This document shows, piece by piece, positions 24,885 to 36,474 of a stretch of DNA of 64,000 nt (position 1 is its first letter; the number at the start of each line of letters is the position of its first letter). The DNA comes from Leptobrachium leishanense (Eukaryota > Chordata > Amphibia > Anura > Megophryidae), in the NCBI GenBank assembly GCA_009667805.1, contig CM019075.1, positions 15,515,738-15,579,737 on the forward strand, given 5' to 3'. The translations under genes were made by a program, and so were the position numbers. Under the pieces are notes generated by a model. That model did no database searches and had not been told where the DNA came from. It worked only from the letters and a program-made list of their open reading frames with translations.

Positions 24885-26531
24885 CAGTCAGGTCCAGAAA
24901 TATTGGGACATCGACAGAATTCTAACATGTTTGGCTCTATACACCACCACAATGGAGTTGGAATGAAACAAACACAATGTGCTTTAACTGCAGACTGTCA
25001 GCTTTAATTTGAGGGTATGTACATCCAACTCAGGTGAACGGTGTAGGACTTACATCAGTTTTCAGATGTGCCTCCCACTTGTTAAGGGACCAAAAGTAAT
25101 GGGACAATTGGCTTCTCAGCTGTTCCATGGCCAGGTGTGTGATATTCCCTCATTACCCCAATTACAATGTGCAGATAAAAGGCCCAGAGTTCATTTCAAG
25201 TGTGCTATTTGCATTTGGAATCTGTTGCTGTCAACTCTCAAGATGAGATCCAAAGAGCTGTCACTATCCGTGAAGCAAGCCATCATTAAGATGAAGAAAC
25301 AAAACAAACCCATCAGAAAGATAGCAAGAACATTAGGTGTGGCCAAAACAACTGTTTGGAACATTCTCAAAAAGAAGGAACGCACCGGTGAGCTCAGCAA
25401 CACCAAAAGACACGGGAGACCACGGAAAACAACTGTGGTGGATGACCAAAGAATCCTTTCCCTGGTGAAGAAAACACCCTTCACAACAGTTGGCCAGATC
25501 AAGAACACTCTCCAGGAGGTAGGCGTATGTGTGTCAAAGTCAACAATCAAGAGAAGACTTCACCAGAGTGAATACAGAGGGTTCACCACAAGATGTAAAC
25601 CATTAATGAGCCGCAAAAACAGGAAGGCCAGATTAGAGTTTGCCAAACAACACCTAACAAAGCCTTCACAGTTCTGGAACAAGATCCTATGGACAGATGA
25701 GACCAAGATCAACCTGTACCAGAGTGATGGGAAGAGAAGAGTATGGAGAAGGAAAGGAACTGCTCATGATCCTAAGCATACCACCTCATCAGTGAAGCAT
25801 GGTGGTGGTAGTGTCATGGCGTGGGCATGTATGGCTGCCAATGGAACTGGTTCTCTTGTATTTATTGATGATGTGACGCTGACAAAAGCAGCAGGATGAA
25901 TTCTGAAGTGTTTCGGGCAATATTATCTGCTCACATTCAGCCAAATGCTGCAGAACTCATTGGACGGCGCTTCACAGTGCAGATGGACAATGACCCAAAG
26001 CATACTGCAAAAGCAACCAAAGAGTTTTTGAAGGGACAGAAGTGGAATGTTATGCAATGGCCAAGTCAATCACCTGACCTGAATCCCATTGAGCATGCAT
26101 TTCACTTGCTGAAGACAAAACTGAAGGGAAAATGCCCCAAGAACAAGCAGGAACTGAAGACAGTTGCAGTAGAGGCCTGGCAGAGCATCACCAGGGATGA
26201 AACCCAGCGTCTGGTGATGTCTATGCGTTCCAGACTTCAGGCTGTGATTGACTGTAAAGGATTTGCAACCAAGTATTAAGAAGGGAAAGTTTGATTTATG
26301 ATTATTATTCTGTCCCATTACTTTTGGTCCCTTAACAAGTGGGGGCACATCTGCAAACTGCTGTAAGTCCTACACCGTTCACCTGAGTTGGATGTACATA
26401 CCCTCAAATTAAAGCTGACAGTCTGCAGTTAAAGCACATTGTGTTTGTTTCATTCCAACTCGATTGTGGTGGTGTATAGAGCCAAAGATGTTAGAATTGG
26501 GTCAATGTCCCAATATTTCTGGACCTGACTG
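24885..26531 (+). mobile_element. Tc1/mariner element, family A, full length
   Basis: Termini are cagtcaggtccagaaatatt and its reverse complement, with TA at 24883-24884 and 26532-26533. The long inverted repeats of about 225 bp are nearly identical (24885-25110 against 26305-26531). Length 1647 bp. It is a second copy of the family truncated at the left edge of the window. Confidence 0.95.
25243..26279 (+). pseudogene. Tc1 transposase with a single frameshift
   Basis: The start is MRSKELSLSVKQAIIKMKKQ at 25243. HTH regions surround a GRPRK linker. Then come ILWTDETKINLYQ, VKHGGGSVMAW, MDNDPKHTAK and [12 protein letters not shown], and the end is ATKY with stop at 26277-26279. The spacing from the second Asp to the Glu is 34 residues. 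A one-base deletion near 25876-25881 (in gatgtgacgctgac) shifts the frame, giving a stop at 25899. The second frame continues as MNSEVFRAILSAHIQ. Apart from this lesion the protein looks whole, so the copy is young but disabled. Confidence 0.93.
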
Positions 26532-26609
26532 TATGTGAGAGGGTATGTCTGGTCTGAGTTCAGTATATATGCATCGGAGTGGGTATATCTGTTCTGAGGT
26601 CTACACGTG

Positions 26610-26643
<34 letters not shown>

Positions 26644-27484
26644 TATACACATATACATTTCAATTTTAACATAAACTGTACAGGCTTGCAGCAAATCCAA
26701 AATTATTTATGGGAAAGCGATCACATGACTTTGAATAAAAGTATTGGTACTCACTATCAGGCAGTACCTGAAATAAAGTATTGGTACTTGTACGCCGTCT
26801 TAAAAAAGTGGTATCAGTACAACCCTAATACACACACACACACGCGGGCCGGGTAGAATGCAGTAACAGCATTCTGCCAGGCCCCAATCCAGCGAGTGGT
26901 CGTCAGCATGTGAAGGTTGCAATGCGGCTCTCACAAACCCTGCTAAATCTCGCATGAGTGCAGCTGGAGATCCCAGAGGAGCCACATTACAACTTTTACA
27001 TGCTAGCTTCCAGTACCATGTTGGCTTCCGGTATCATGCTGGCTTACGGTATCGGTTGACGTATCGGAGGCATTTGCACAAGTACTCGTGCAAATGCCCG
27101 TTACTTGGATCAGTGCATCTCTATTAAAGAGCTGTACGTACGATTGTGTCTTTTCACCAAAACTGCAGATTTTATAGGCCAATAAATCGTACGTATGTTT
27201 TTTAAACGTCTCCGTTACTAAAGGGGCATGTATGTCTGCCATGAGGTTTCTTTCTGTAAAGCACAATGACAGGCAAGTTTTAGGTGGTGTTCTTCATTGA
27301 ACACCACCTCCAGCAGAACTCAGACATATAGATGGAAAAAAGACACCAGAGATATTCTGACATATAAGTGGAAGCGTTTCACCAGAGATAATCAGACAGT
27401 CCTCAATGCGCACTGTTCTAATAGACAGAAATCTCCTGGTGTCATTCATGGTGACGCAGGATGGTGGAATGGAACGGGACATAC

Positions 27485-27669
27485 CTGTAACCGATCCGCC
27501 GGGAGAAGTGCAGACAGGTCTCCTTCAGGTGAGCGTGGAAGTTCTCAATGCGGAAGTTGCCACCACATTCGGGGCACACGTGAGGTGGGCTTTGCTTGTG
27601 CATGCGCTGGTGGGCTTCGAAGCTGCACCGATTAGGCATCATCATCATCATAGGACAAAGAGAGCAAAC
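27485..27669 (-). CDS. znf687: znf687 exon with two C2H2 fingers
   Basis: This 185-bp exon encodes codons 750-811. It starts VCSLCP, followed by five Met codons and [13 protein letters not shown]: Cys751, Cys754, His769, His773. The second finger, [10 protein letters not shown]...[10 protein letters not shown], has Cys781, Cys784, His796 and either Cys801 or His803. It ends SRRIGYR split AG|G. The acceptor is a long T-run ending tttgcag|gtttgc and the donor is ttacag|gtatgt. The ATG run extends the finger loop relative to the shorter M-M-L version I recall from mammalian ZNF687. Confidence 0.95.
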
Positions 27670-28058
27670 CTGCAAAAAAAAAGGTGCCAAAAATGACAGT
27701 TGCCAAACAGTTCCTCTCAGCAGGAAGCGGCACTCAAAACAACCAATTATTCAAAGGGTGCTCGTGGGGCCAACCACCAATGATACCAGCCACTCCAGAG
27801 AAATTTGTGGCATTTAATGAAGGACATTCAAGGTTTCAGTCACATGGACCGGCATGTGGCATGTCCCTAACACACATGCTTCTGGAGTGCCTGGGGCCGT
27901 TCAAAATCACAACCGCTTGACAAACATGCCCCTTAAGTCACCGTAATGACATATATATATATATATATATACACCCGAGAATAAAAAATGAAAAAAAAAG
28001 GAAAAATTCCCTAATTTCAAACATATCAGACCAGTATCATATATGGGGGGGGGGGGGT

Positions 28059-28710
28059 AACCATGGATAACGTATACTGATTAAACGTGATACTAGGTCT
28101 AAGTCCAAAAGAGCATAGTAAAACTCAACTTTTAACATATAGATAAGCCAAAAGAGCAACAAAAGACAAGAAACAAATGTAACGCAGACTAGATAAAACA
28201 AAAGGTGCCCCTGCGCTGAAGGTATCTGGCAAGTTTCTCCAACATACCACCTGAAGAGTATGGAAACGGGCCTTCGAGGTTCCGCGCTAATAGGAAAGAG
28301 CAAAAGGAGAATAGTCATAGCGAACCTGATCACAAAGCATAAAGACCTGTGAAAGAACCCTTTAAATGTGGCCAAAGCAGGACCACGCACCAAGTAACAG
28401 GTTAAATGTGTCAAAAAAGGGGGTGCTGCTGCGAGCACTCAGGAACAGCTTACCCCAAGTTTAAAGCTTTGTCATCAGGTTCGCTACGGCTATTCACCAT
28501 TTCCTCTTTCCTATTAGCGCGGACTCTCGAAGGTCCGTTTCCATACTCATCAGGTGATATGTTGGATTAAACCTGACAGATACCTTCATATTTCTGGGCA
28601 GTGGCACCTTTTCTTTTATCTGGTCTGCGTTACATTATTTTTTTGTGTTTTGTTGCTCTTTTAAAGTTGAGTTTTGCTCTTTTTGCACTTAGACCTAGTA
28701 TCGCGTTTAT
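28059..28710. repeat. Diverged inverted repeat (foldback-like)
   Basis: The left arm at about 28075-28345 and right arm at about 28475-28715 are reverse complements with scattered differences. Example pairs are gtgatactaggtctaagt with acttagacctagtatcgc, and cgcgctaataggaaagag with cctctttcctattagcgcgg. The spacer is about 120 bp. The arms carry no protein similarity I recognise. It is either an old foldback element or an inverted duplication. Confidence 0.7.
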
Positions 28711-29879
28711 TCAACATGCAGCTAAATATGCCATATTCGTGTCAAGGTGCAGCGCTCCTTGCCAGTCAGGGCGGATCGCTGCCAACCTTACCCGTACGTT
28801 CTGCCCGATTCCCGCTAAACACAAAGACCTTCACGCTCAAAGATCATCTCCTCACTGTTAAGCACATGGTCTTCTAAAATTACATCTCGCTGTTGATCAA
28901 TCCCTGCTGACGAGGAGCAAGCAGGGTTCCCCCAGGATGTAAACAAACCCGTTTGGTTTAAGGAACATGTTCCGTGCCAGCCCGCCACCTCACTCCTCAT
29001 CCTCTCGGATTCCTTAAACATGCTGGATTCCTGCGAAACACTGACATCGAGCAACGTCTACGGCCAGGGCTGTAGGGAGGGCGAGGCGAGTGAGGCACAT
29101 GCCTCAGGCACAGCTGTAACAGGGCGCAGGCAGGCTGCATTCACTTGCTGAGAGAGATGGGAGACATGCAGGAGGATGGGAAGGAGCTGGCAGAAGGTGT
29201 CTCACTCTGAGTGAGCTCCAGGTAGGGGGCGCAAAACCCCCAGCATTTTTGGCCACCCACAAAGCTTGGCACGTAAGAGCACAGCATTTGTGTGTCGGCA
29301 AGCCGGCCGCCCTGTGCAGAGTCCGGGTCAGCTCCCTCCAGGCAGCCTCCGCCTCCCTGGGGCTTCTCCACTCAGATTCAGTGCAGCTGATGTGAGGAGG
29401 TGTGAGCACACTGCTTCCTACTTCCCCACTTGGCTCCACCTCTTCCTGCAGCATCCTGTCCCCGCGCAGCTCTCACTGCATGCAGAGGGTCTGCTGAGGA
29501 GGAGACCGGGCCCAGACTGCAGCTACAGAAGAGGGACAATAGGGAGATCTCGGGACGCAGGACATCTAAGTATTTTTCTTTTTACATCTGCCCCTGCATC
29601 CCCTGTCACTGTGTGGGGGTCTGCTCCCTGTAAAGCTCTAATTCCCCCTCCTATCTCTATATTATCATGCATCGTTTTCCTTCAACCCTCTCTCTCCCTC
29701 CTCTCTCTCCCTCTCATCCCAGTCCTGCTCACAGAATTCCCCCCCCCTCTATTTTGTTTTCGTTAAAATGCTTAAAATGCTGCTCCGGCCTCCCTTACTG
29801 TATCTCACTGCAGAGTATGTGTTGATTTCTAGTCCCACTTAGTGTCTCCCATAATAGACAGGTGAGAGAGAGCTCGCAC

Positions 29880-30870
29880 ACATCACTCCCATCAATCACA
29901 GACAATCCAGACATCGCTCCCAGCCAGTCCATACATTGCCCCATCACTCCCAGCCAGTCCATACAACGCTCCCACCACTCACAGCCAGTCCAAACAACGC
30001 TCCCATCACTCAGAACCAGTCCATACATCACTCACAGCCGGTCCATACATCGCTCCCATCAATCACAGCCAGTCCATACATCGCTCCCATCAATCACAGC
30101 CAGTCCATACATCGCTCCCATCAATCGCAGCCAGTCCATACATCGCTCCCATCAATCGCAGCCAGTCCATACATCGTTCCCATCAATCGCAGCCAGTCCA
30201 TACATCGCTCCCATCAATCACAGCCAGTCCATACATCGCTCCCATCAATCAAAGCCAGTCCATACATCGCTCCCATCAATCGCAGCCAGTCCATACATCG
30301 CTCCCATCAATCACAGCCAGTCCATACATCGCTCCCATCAATCACAGCCAGTCCATACATCGCTCCCATCAATCGCAGCCAGTCCATACATCGCTCCCAT
30401 CAATCGCAGCCAGTCCATACATCGCTCCCATCAATCACAGCCAGTCCATACATCGTTCCCATCAATCACAGCCAGTCCATACATCGTTCCCATCAATCAC
30501 AGCCAGTCCATACATCGCTCCCATCAATCGCAGCCAGTCCATACATCGTTCCCATCAATCGCAGCCAGTCCATACATCGCTCCCATCAATCAAAGCCAGT
30601 CCATACATCGCTCCCATCAATCACAGCCAGTCCATACATCGCTCCCATCAATCACAGCCAGTCCATACATCGCTCCCATCAATCAAAGCCAGTCCATACA
30701 TCGCTCCCATCAATCACAGCCAGTCCATACATCGCTCCCATCAATCACAGCCAGTCCATACATCGCTCCCATCAATCACAGCAAGTCCATACATCGCTCC
30801 CATTACTCACAGGCAGTCCATTCAGCGCTCCCACCACTCAAAGCCAGTCCATACATCGCTCAAACCATTC
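29880..30870. repeat. 31-bp minisatellite, about 30 units
   Basis: The unit is cccatcaatcacagccagtc followed by catacatcgct, with a/g variation in cacagcc, cgcagcc and caaagcc. The period of 31 is not a multiple of three, yet several frames stay open because the unit has few stops. Those ORFs are artefacts. It lies inside the hAT-like insertion. Confidence 0.95.
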
Positions 30871-30977
30871 AGATGCATCACATCATACACAAGCAGCCCA
30901 CACATCACTCCCACCACTCACAGGCAGCCATAACCCACTTACAGACAGCTAAGACTGGGATCACTCAAGCACACTAT

Positions 30978-31605
30978 CAGGATTATTCAATAAGCCGAAC
31001 TTGCTACTGAGTTGCACCGAACAGTGAATTTCACCGTACAATGCAAATTCGTGGCAATTTTAGCTATTCAAAAAGCTGGCGATTTGCCAGATACTGGTGA
31101 ATTCCCAGTGAAATACGATGCAGTTTGCCTCAAATTACTGCAATTTCGCGACCGGCCGTGGCAGTGAAATTGTCCAATAGAGAATGGTTAATATATTCAC
31201 AGACGCCAAACTGCAAAATGTCAGTGAAATACCCTGATTTTCAGTGATTCAGTTTGACAGGTTTAAATCCCACAGAATTCAATGCAAAAAAAATAAAAAA
31301 TACTGTTTTTTTTATATATATATATTCAACCATTTCCCTTTTTTTTAATGGCTCTTTTTTTTCTTTAACAGACTTTTTTAATTCTTTTTTATAGGATCTT
31401 TTTTTTATTATTTCCATGCATTTTTTTTTGTTTTAAATGTTTTTTTTTTTTAAATTGCTGGTTTTTTTTTTACCCTCAGTTTGTCGGCTGACCAGCGGCT
31501 GAAGCGGCTGCGTTCGACAGATCGTCGTCGGCGGGTTGATCGCAGGATCCCTTCGGCACACTTGGGGACCCTGTGGTGTATGCTTAATTTCGCTGAATTC
31601 ACTGG
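30978..31605. mobile_element. Partial element related to that at 8766-9596
   Basis: It begins caggattattcaataagccg, continues in gaatttcaccg-type words, passes through a T-rich tract (31300-31470), then a segment with gaccctgtggtgtatgc resembling 8870-8890. The right terminus is not visible because the 24-bp minisatellite begins there. Confidence 0.45.
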
Positions 31606-32572
31606 CAGCTCACACATTCACTTCACTGGCAGCTCACACATTCACTTCACTTGCAGCTCACACATTCACTTCACTTGCAGCTCACACATTCACTTCACTT
31701 GGCAGCTCACACATTCACTTCACTTGCAGCTCACACATTCACTTCACTTGCAGCTCACACATTCACTTCACTTGCAGCTCACACATTCACTTCACTTGCA
31801 GCTCACACATTCACTTCACTTGCAGCTCACACATTCACTTCACTTGCAGCTCACACATTCACTTCACTTGCAGCTCACACATTCACTTCACTTGCAGCTC
31901 ACACATTCACTTCACTTGCAGCTCACACATTCACTTCACTTGCAGCTCACACATTCACTTCACTTGCAGCTCACACATTCACTTCACTTGCAGCTCACAC
32001 ATTCACTTCACTTGCAGCTCACACATTCACATTCACTTCACTGGCAGCTCACACATTCACTTCACTTGCAGCTCACACATTCACTTCACTGGCAGCTCAC
32101 ACATTCACTTCACTCGCAGCTCACACATTCACTTCACTCGCAGCTCACACATTCACTTCACTCGCAGCTCACACATTCACTTCACTTGCAGCTCACACAT
32201 TCACTTCACTGGCAGCTCACACATTCACTTCACTTGCAGCTCACACATTCACTTCACTGGCAGCTCACACACTCACTTCACTTGCAGCTCACACATTCAC
32301 TTCACTGGCAGCTCACACATTCACTTCACTGGCAGCTCACACATTCACTTCACTGGCAGCTCACACGTTCACTTCACTTGCAGCTCACACGTTCACTTCA
32401 CTTGCAGCTCACACGTTCACTTCACTTGCAGCTCACACGTTCACTTCACTTGCAGCTCACACGTTCACTTCACTTGCAGCTCACACGTTCACTTCACTTG
32501 CAGCTCACACATTCACTTTACTTGCAGCTCACACATTTACTTCACTTGCAGCTCACACACTCCACTGGCAGA
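31605..32572. repeat. 24-bp minisatellite, about 40 units
   Basis: The unit is cagctcacacattcacttca followed by cttg, with ctgg and ctcg variants and a late block with acgttc. The period is divisible by three, so all three plus-strand frames stay open for over 300 codons (S-H-I-H-F-T-C-S type repeats). Not a gene. Confidence 0.97.
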
Positions 32573-32768
32573 GCGCTCTCACACACGTTTCTATGCTGCC
32601 TAGAGAACCCCACATTCAGTCCCATCACACACACCCACTACTAATGTAATACACATGTAGTCTACGCACGCTTACATGCATATATCAGTTCATTGGGAGG
32701 GGGCAGCAAAATGCATGTTTGCCTGTGTACCAAAAAATGCTTGCACTGGCCCTGACCACACATTACTG

Positions 32769-32915
32769 GGAGTTTTATTGCTGTGGAGCTCTGTGATACG
32801 CTCATACACACTGCACATTAATGTGAGTTTTATTGCTGTGGAGCTCTGTGATACGCTCATACACACTGCACATTATTGTGAGTTTTATTGTTGTGGAGCT
32901 CTGATACACTCATAC
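32769..32915. repeat. 55-bp tandem repeat, about 2.7 copies
   Basis: The unit begins agttttattgctgtggagct and recurs at 32771, 32826 and 32881. It lies in the distal part of the hAT-like insertion. Confidence 0.8.
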
Positions 32916-33359
32916 ACACATGTTGTCCTCTAAAACATCTGGGAATAGCTTGGTCTCTGGCCCTGTGGGGCCTCATAACTGAGCTTCACCTAAGGCCTCA
33001 CCAAATCTGGAGCCGCCTCTGCTGACTAGCACAGGAGAGACTAATGTTATTTAGGATTATTAATTTTCTTGTTATTTATTACCTATTTTCCTATAATTAA
33101 CCTTTAAAAATATTGTGTGGGGGGGCACAATTTTCTATTCTTGCCTCGGGTGCAAAAGGAGCTAGCTACGGCTCTGTCTACGGCCGCCATAGGCAGATAA
33201 TGATAATGGCCGATCAGCATGCAAAACATAGTCTCTACACGTACTTCGATGACCATGCAAACACTCGGGAAAGCCATATCTGCGCCACAACGGGGTGTGG
33301 TGCGCCACACACGCAAGGAACACGTCCATTTCCTCAATAAGAGTTTCCGACACACTTAC

Positions 33360-35606
33360 CGCATTTCGGGACGGCGTGTTCGTTCCTAGCTGCTGGAAGT
33401 GGAGAGCCAGTCCGGCTTTGTTCTTGCACTGCTCCTTGCACTCTAGACATCTGAACGTGGAGTAGAATGCTTGATCGCCGTTTCCATTCCCGGAAACCGC
33501 CGCGGAGTCGCCGGTCGCGGTGGCCGTAGCCGCAGCTTCCTGAGCAGGGCTCGGGGTGGTCGCCTTTCCTGGGGTCAGAACAGCAACCGACACCAGAGGA
33601 GTGACATCCGGCTGCCCGATCATCTGCTCTAGGGCGATGGGTCTCATGACTAGGTGCGAGCACTGCATGACCAGCCCGTTGTCCTTGTGCTTGCGGGCGT
33701 GGAGGAGTAAGCTGCACTTGTTGAAGAACACCAGGCGCTTGGTGCAGTGGTTGCAGGTAACCTCGATCCTCATACTCCTACGGTCGTAATGCCTGGCCAA
33801 GCTCTTCTCTAAGGCAAAAGAGTCCCCGCACTCCAAGCAGCGGAAGCCAAAGACCGGAAGGCTCAAGCTCGACTCGACTGGCGGGCTGAGGTTGGGCTTG
33901 TAGGTCGGTAGCAGGTTTTTACTATTCAGGATTTTGTTAAACGTTTCAACGAGGCTCGACTGCGTCCGAGAGATGACCGTGCCGGCGACTGCAGGGGTGG
34001 GCTTCTGCGACTGCACCATCAGCACGGTGGCGTTGCGTTGGGGGCTGGCCGTGGTGGTAACCGTGGTATTGGAAGACACCTGACTGCCTGCAGTGATATT
34101 ACTCAAGGATGTTGTGTTTTGAAGAGGTTGCTGCACCAGGTGAATGATGTTCTTGGTCATCACTTTGTTGGTTTTGGATGGCATGACCACGGCGGCCTTT
34201 TGCTGAGCAACGCTAGCGGCCATTAGCATCACGCTGCTGGCGTTCTGAATAGTGGACACCGGGAGCACCGATCCTTTCAGTTTCACCCCGTTTCCCAGCT
34301 GTACTTTGAGAACCTGCGATGCTTCCACCTTGGTTGGGCTGGAAAGATCCGATTTCTCTTTCGCTGGGGGTGAGGTGACATCCGTTTTCCCATCTGAGGC
34401 TTTCTCCTGGGAGGACTCGGAGGCTGGCTCTTGGGGCGATTCCTCTGTCACTTGCATGGAAGACACTGTGTCTGAATCAGAGGACACTCTGGTAACTGTT
34501 CTAGTGATGCTTCCGGATTGCGTCTTCACCGTCTTAATGCGGACTTTCAGCGGTCGGGAGGAGCTCGAAGATGGGGAACTGATGCCGTCTTCGTCCTCTA
34601 CGTCGCTGGACGTCGGACTCCAACACGGCTCCTCTTTTACACCCGCGGTTGCCGGGCTGCTTTTCGGCTCTAGTGAAACACCTGGAAGGTCTCCGACCGG
34701 TTCTGGATCTACTGGGTTTTTCAGAAATGCATCTTCCGAAAAGTCCGGCAGACTCTTTTTGTCAGGGATGCTGTTAGTGCTAGTATCAGTCTTTGTAAGT
34801 TGTTCGGGCCAGTTGGGGACAGGAACGGAGTCCTTGGGGAAGTGAACCGTGACCGATTTTAAACGGTCCAAAGCAAAGTCTTTCGTAGGAACAGCATCGA
34901 GCTGGAGACGGGGACTCCCCATCTTCTCGTCGCTGGGTTCCTCCTTGACTGGCGGAGCTCCGAGGCAAAGCCCCAGCGAGGAACCGTCTGCAGTGATTTT
35001 ACTAATGGAGAAGGCTTGCGGAGTCACTCTAGTAAGACCGTGGCCGCTCTCTGCCACAGGATCTACAAGAGAACGACCAAGAACGGGGTTGTGAGACTCA
35101 AATATCGGCCTCTCCTTCGGCTTGATATCTCTTGGCCTGTCAATCAAGTCTGCCGCGTGGCTGTCTATGGGATTGTCCACTGTGCTAAAGTCTGTAAACA
35201 GTTCAATGGGTTTCATTCCTTTCGATCGGGGTGTCCAGCTCTCCCCGCCGTTGGAAGCTGCAGGAGCAGACTCCGAAGACCTCGACGCAGACGACCTGAT
35301 GACATCCGGGCTGCCGAATCCGTTATGCAGGAGCCGAGCGCCGAGGCCAGCCAGATCTTTACTGTGGACGTCCAGCGGGTCCACTTGCTCCGGGCACACG
35401 GTGTTCTTGACTATGACGCTGACAGCCGTGATATCTGAATGAGGAAGGCCATGTTCGGCGTTGGCAGCTTCTCCCGCCGACGGCTTCTCTTGCTCCTCGC
35501 CCTCTTCCTCCTCAGGCCCGGAGTTGATGGCATCGTTCGCATCCATGTCAGGAATGTCAAATGCGGCCAGGAGATCTTCAAAGTCAGGGGTTTTCATATC
35601 ACCCAT
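33360..35606 (-). CDS. znf687: znf687 large first coding exon (N-terminal 749 codons)
   Basis: Encodes codons 1-749. The N-terminus MGDMKTPDFEDLLAAFDIPD is the hallmark of the ZNF687/ZNF592/ZNF532 group. Then come SVIVKNTVCPEQ and LLHNGFGSP, which point to ZNF687 rather than its paralogues. A long low-complexity Ser/Pro/Glu-rich region follows with SSSSRPLKVRIKTVKT and a SRTQSSLVETFNKILNSKN block. The first fingers lie near residues 590-606 (RCLECGDSFALEKSLARH), 618-640 (Cys618, Cys621, His636, His640) and 720-736 (Cys720, Cys723, His736). The exon starts at 35626 (acceptor ttccag|gtgatc), leaving a 20-base 5' untranslated piece; the donor is aatgcg|gtaagt. In mammals ZNF687 is a nuclear protein associated with ZMYND8 and its two paralogues at chromatin; that role is inferred by orthology. 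Confidence 0.97.
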
Positions 35607-35626
35607 GATGAACTACACCCGATCAC

Positions 35627-36474
35627 CTGGAACATACAATCGCATCCACGTTATTATGCAATCACGGTCCACTTGCTACAAACAGAATAATAAAAGCACA
35701 TTTATCAGTCAGTAGGACACAGGAATGGACTTTTCATGGAAACTTGCACCTTCCTCTCCCCCCTCTGTGCTCCACAAACAGGAAATATTTGGATTGATAT
35801 GTGCTACTTTCTCTAAAACCCAGGAGGAGACCCTCGAGACTGAGGGGGTCAGACGTGGGGAGATGGTTAGTCAGTATCTTTTATCACTACCTGCACAAAG
35901 CGGATCGCCGTGCATTGCTGCGTCGACCTGGCGGCGAAACGCTTTGAATAGAAGGCCTTAGATACAAGCTCTGCCTGGCAAACTAAAAAGAATCCGTCGC
36001 CCCCTTCCAGGCTAGGCCGGATCCTGCCCGCATGGCCGCTCATACGGAATTGTTGATGTCATTCAATGTAGCTGCTGAAAGAAGCTGTATGCCGCTATCG
36101 CCTTCTCTTAACTCCCCCCCCCACCCTGTCCGCATAAGGATCTACCAAACTGGCGCTCGTTAAACCGGCCCTTGCATCTGTCCCCCGTTGAGGAGAGAGC
36201 GGCACAAAGGGGCTGGTAAAGCTGGAATTCTTGGCCGAGGGGACAAATCTTACTTTGTCCTGCAAATGTCAAGGAGCGTGAGCTAAAGAGGAGAGCGTCA
36301 CGTGATGAAGGCTGGCTCATTGTTACCGAATAACATGGGTCGCTGATCAGCTCCCAGGTACAGAAGGAAAGATCTGGATTGCCAAAACACAGCCATCTAC
36401 CTGCTGCTGAACGACATCTTCAGGGACGTCTGTCCACGTAAAGAAAGCACCAAGCAAGAGAGTAACAGCAATGT
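35627..36474. other. znf687 intron upstream of the first coding exon
   Basis: No recognised element or exon between the splice acceptor and the 43-bp minisatellite. Mixed composition with no terminal repeats seen. Confidence 0.4.

Larger units (their letters stand above)
24504..26827. mobile_element. Inner hAT-like element (tagggatgcaccgatacc)
   Basis: The left end is tagggatgcaccgatacc and the right end is aagtggtatcagtacaaccct followed by a, an inverted repeat of about 17 bp with mismatches. The flanks atatatat and atacacac lie in simple repeat, so the duplication is uncertain. The interior before the Tc1 is GC-rich and includes ctggccgaatgcattaaaaa, which pairs with gctaaatgcttttaatgcat about 170 bp on, forming an internal inverted repeat. 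Confidence 0.55.
24216..27123. mobile_element. Outer hAT-like element (tagggatgcac) containing two nested insertions
   Basis: The left end is tagggatgcacaatacc at 24216 and the right end is ggatcagtgcatctcta at 27123. The flanking 8-mers are ttaagggg and ttaaagag (6 of 8 identical), as expected of an old hAT duplication. Another hAT-like element (24504-26827) lies inside, with a full Tc1 inside that. No coding sequence of its own is recognisable. Confidence 0.6.
29065..33176. mobile_element. Large hAT-like insertion with 8-bp duplication, carrying two minisatellites
   Basis: The left end is cagggctgtag and the right end is ctacggctctg (inverted, 9 of 11). A perfect 8-bp duplication tctacggc lies at 29057-29064 and 33177-33184. 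The 4.1-kb interior holds two tandem arrays, a second small element (30978 on) and GC-rich filler. No transposase. Its right edge is about 180 bp from the donor site of the large znf687 coding exon. Confidence 0.8.

Noticed and set aside
29862..31010. 382- and 338-codon frames on the plus strand
   Set aside because: They are translations of the 31-bp minisatellite inside a transposon; several frames overlap and none has a domain.
31481..32649. Three overlapping plus-strand frames of over 330 codons
   Set aside because: The 24-bp repeat keeps all three frames open; it is low-complexity Ser/His/Thr/Leu repeats with no gene-like context.
34252..34845. 197-codon plus-strand frame opposite the znf687 coding exon
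   Set aside because: Antisense shadow of the Ser/Glu-rich part of ZNF687; no independent support.
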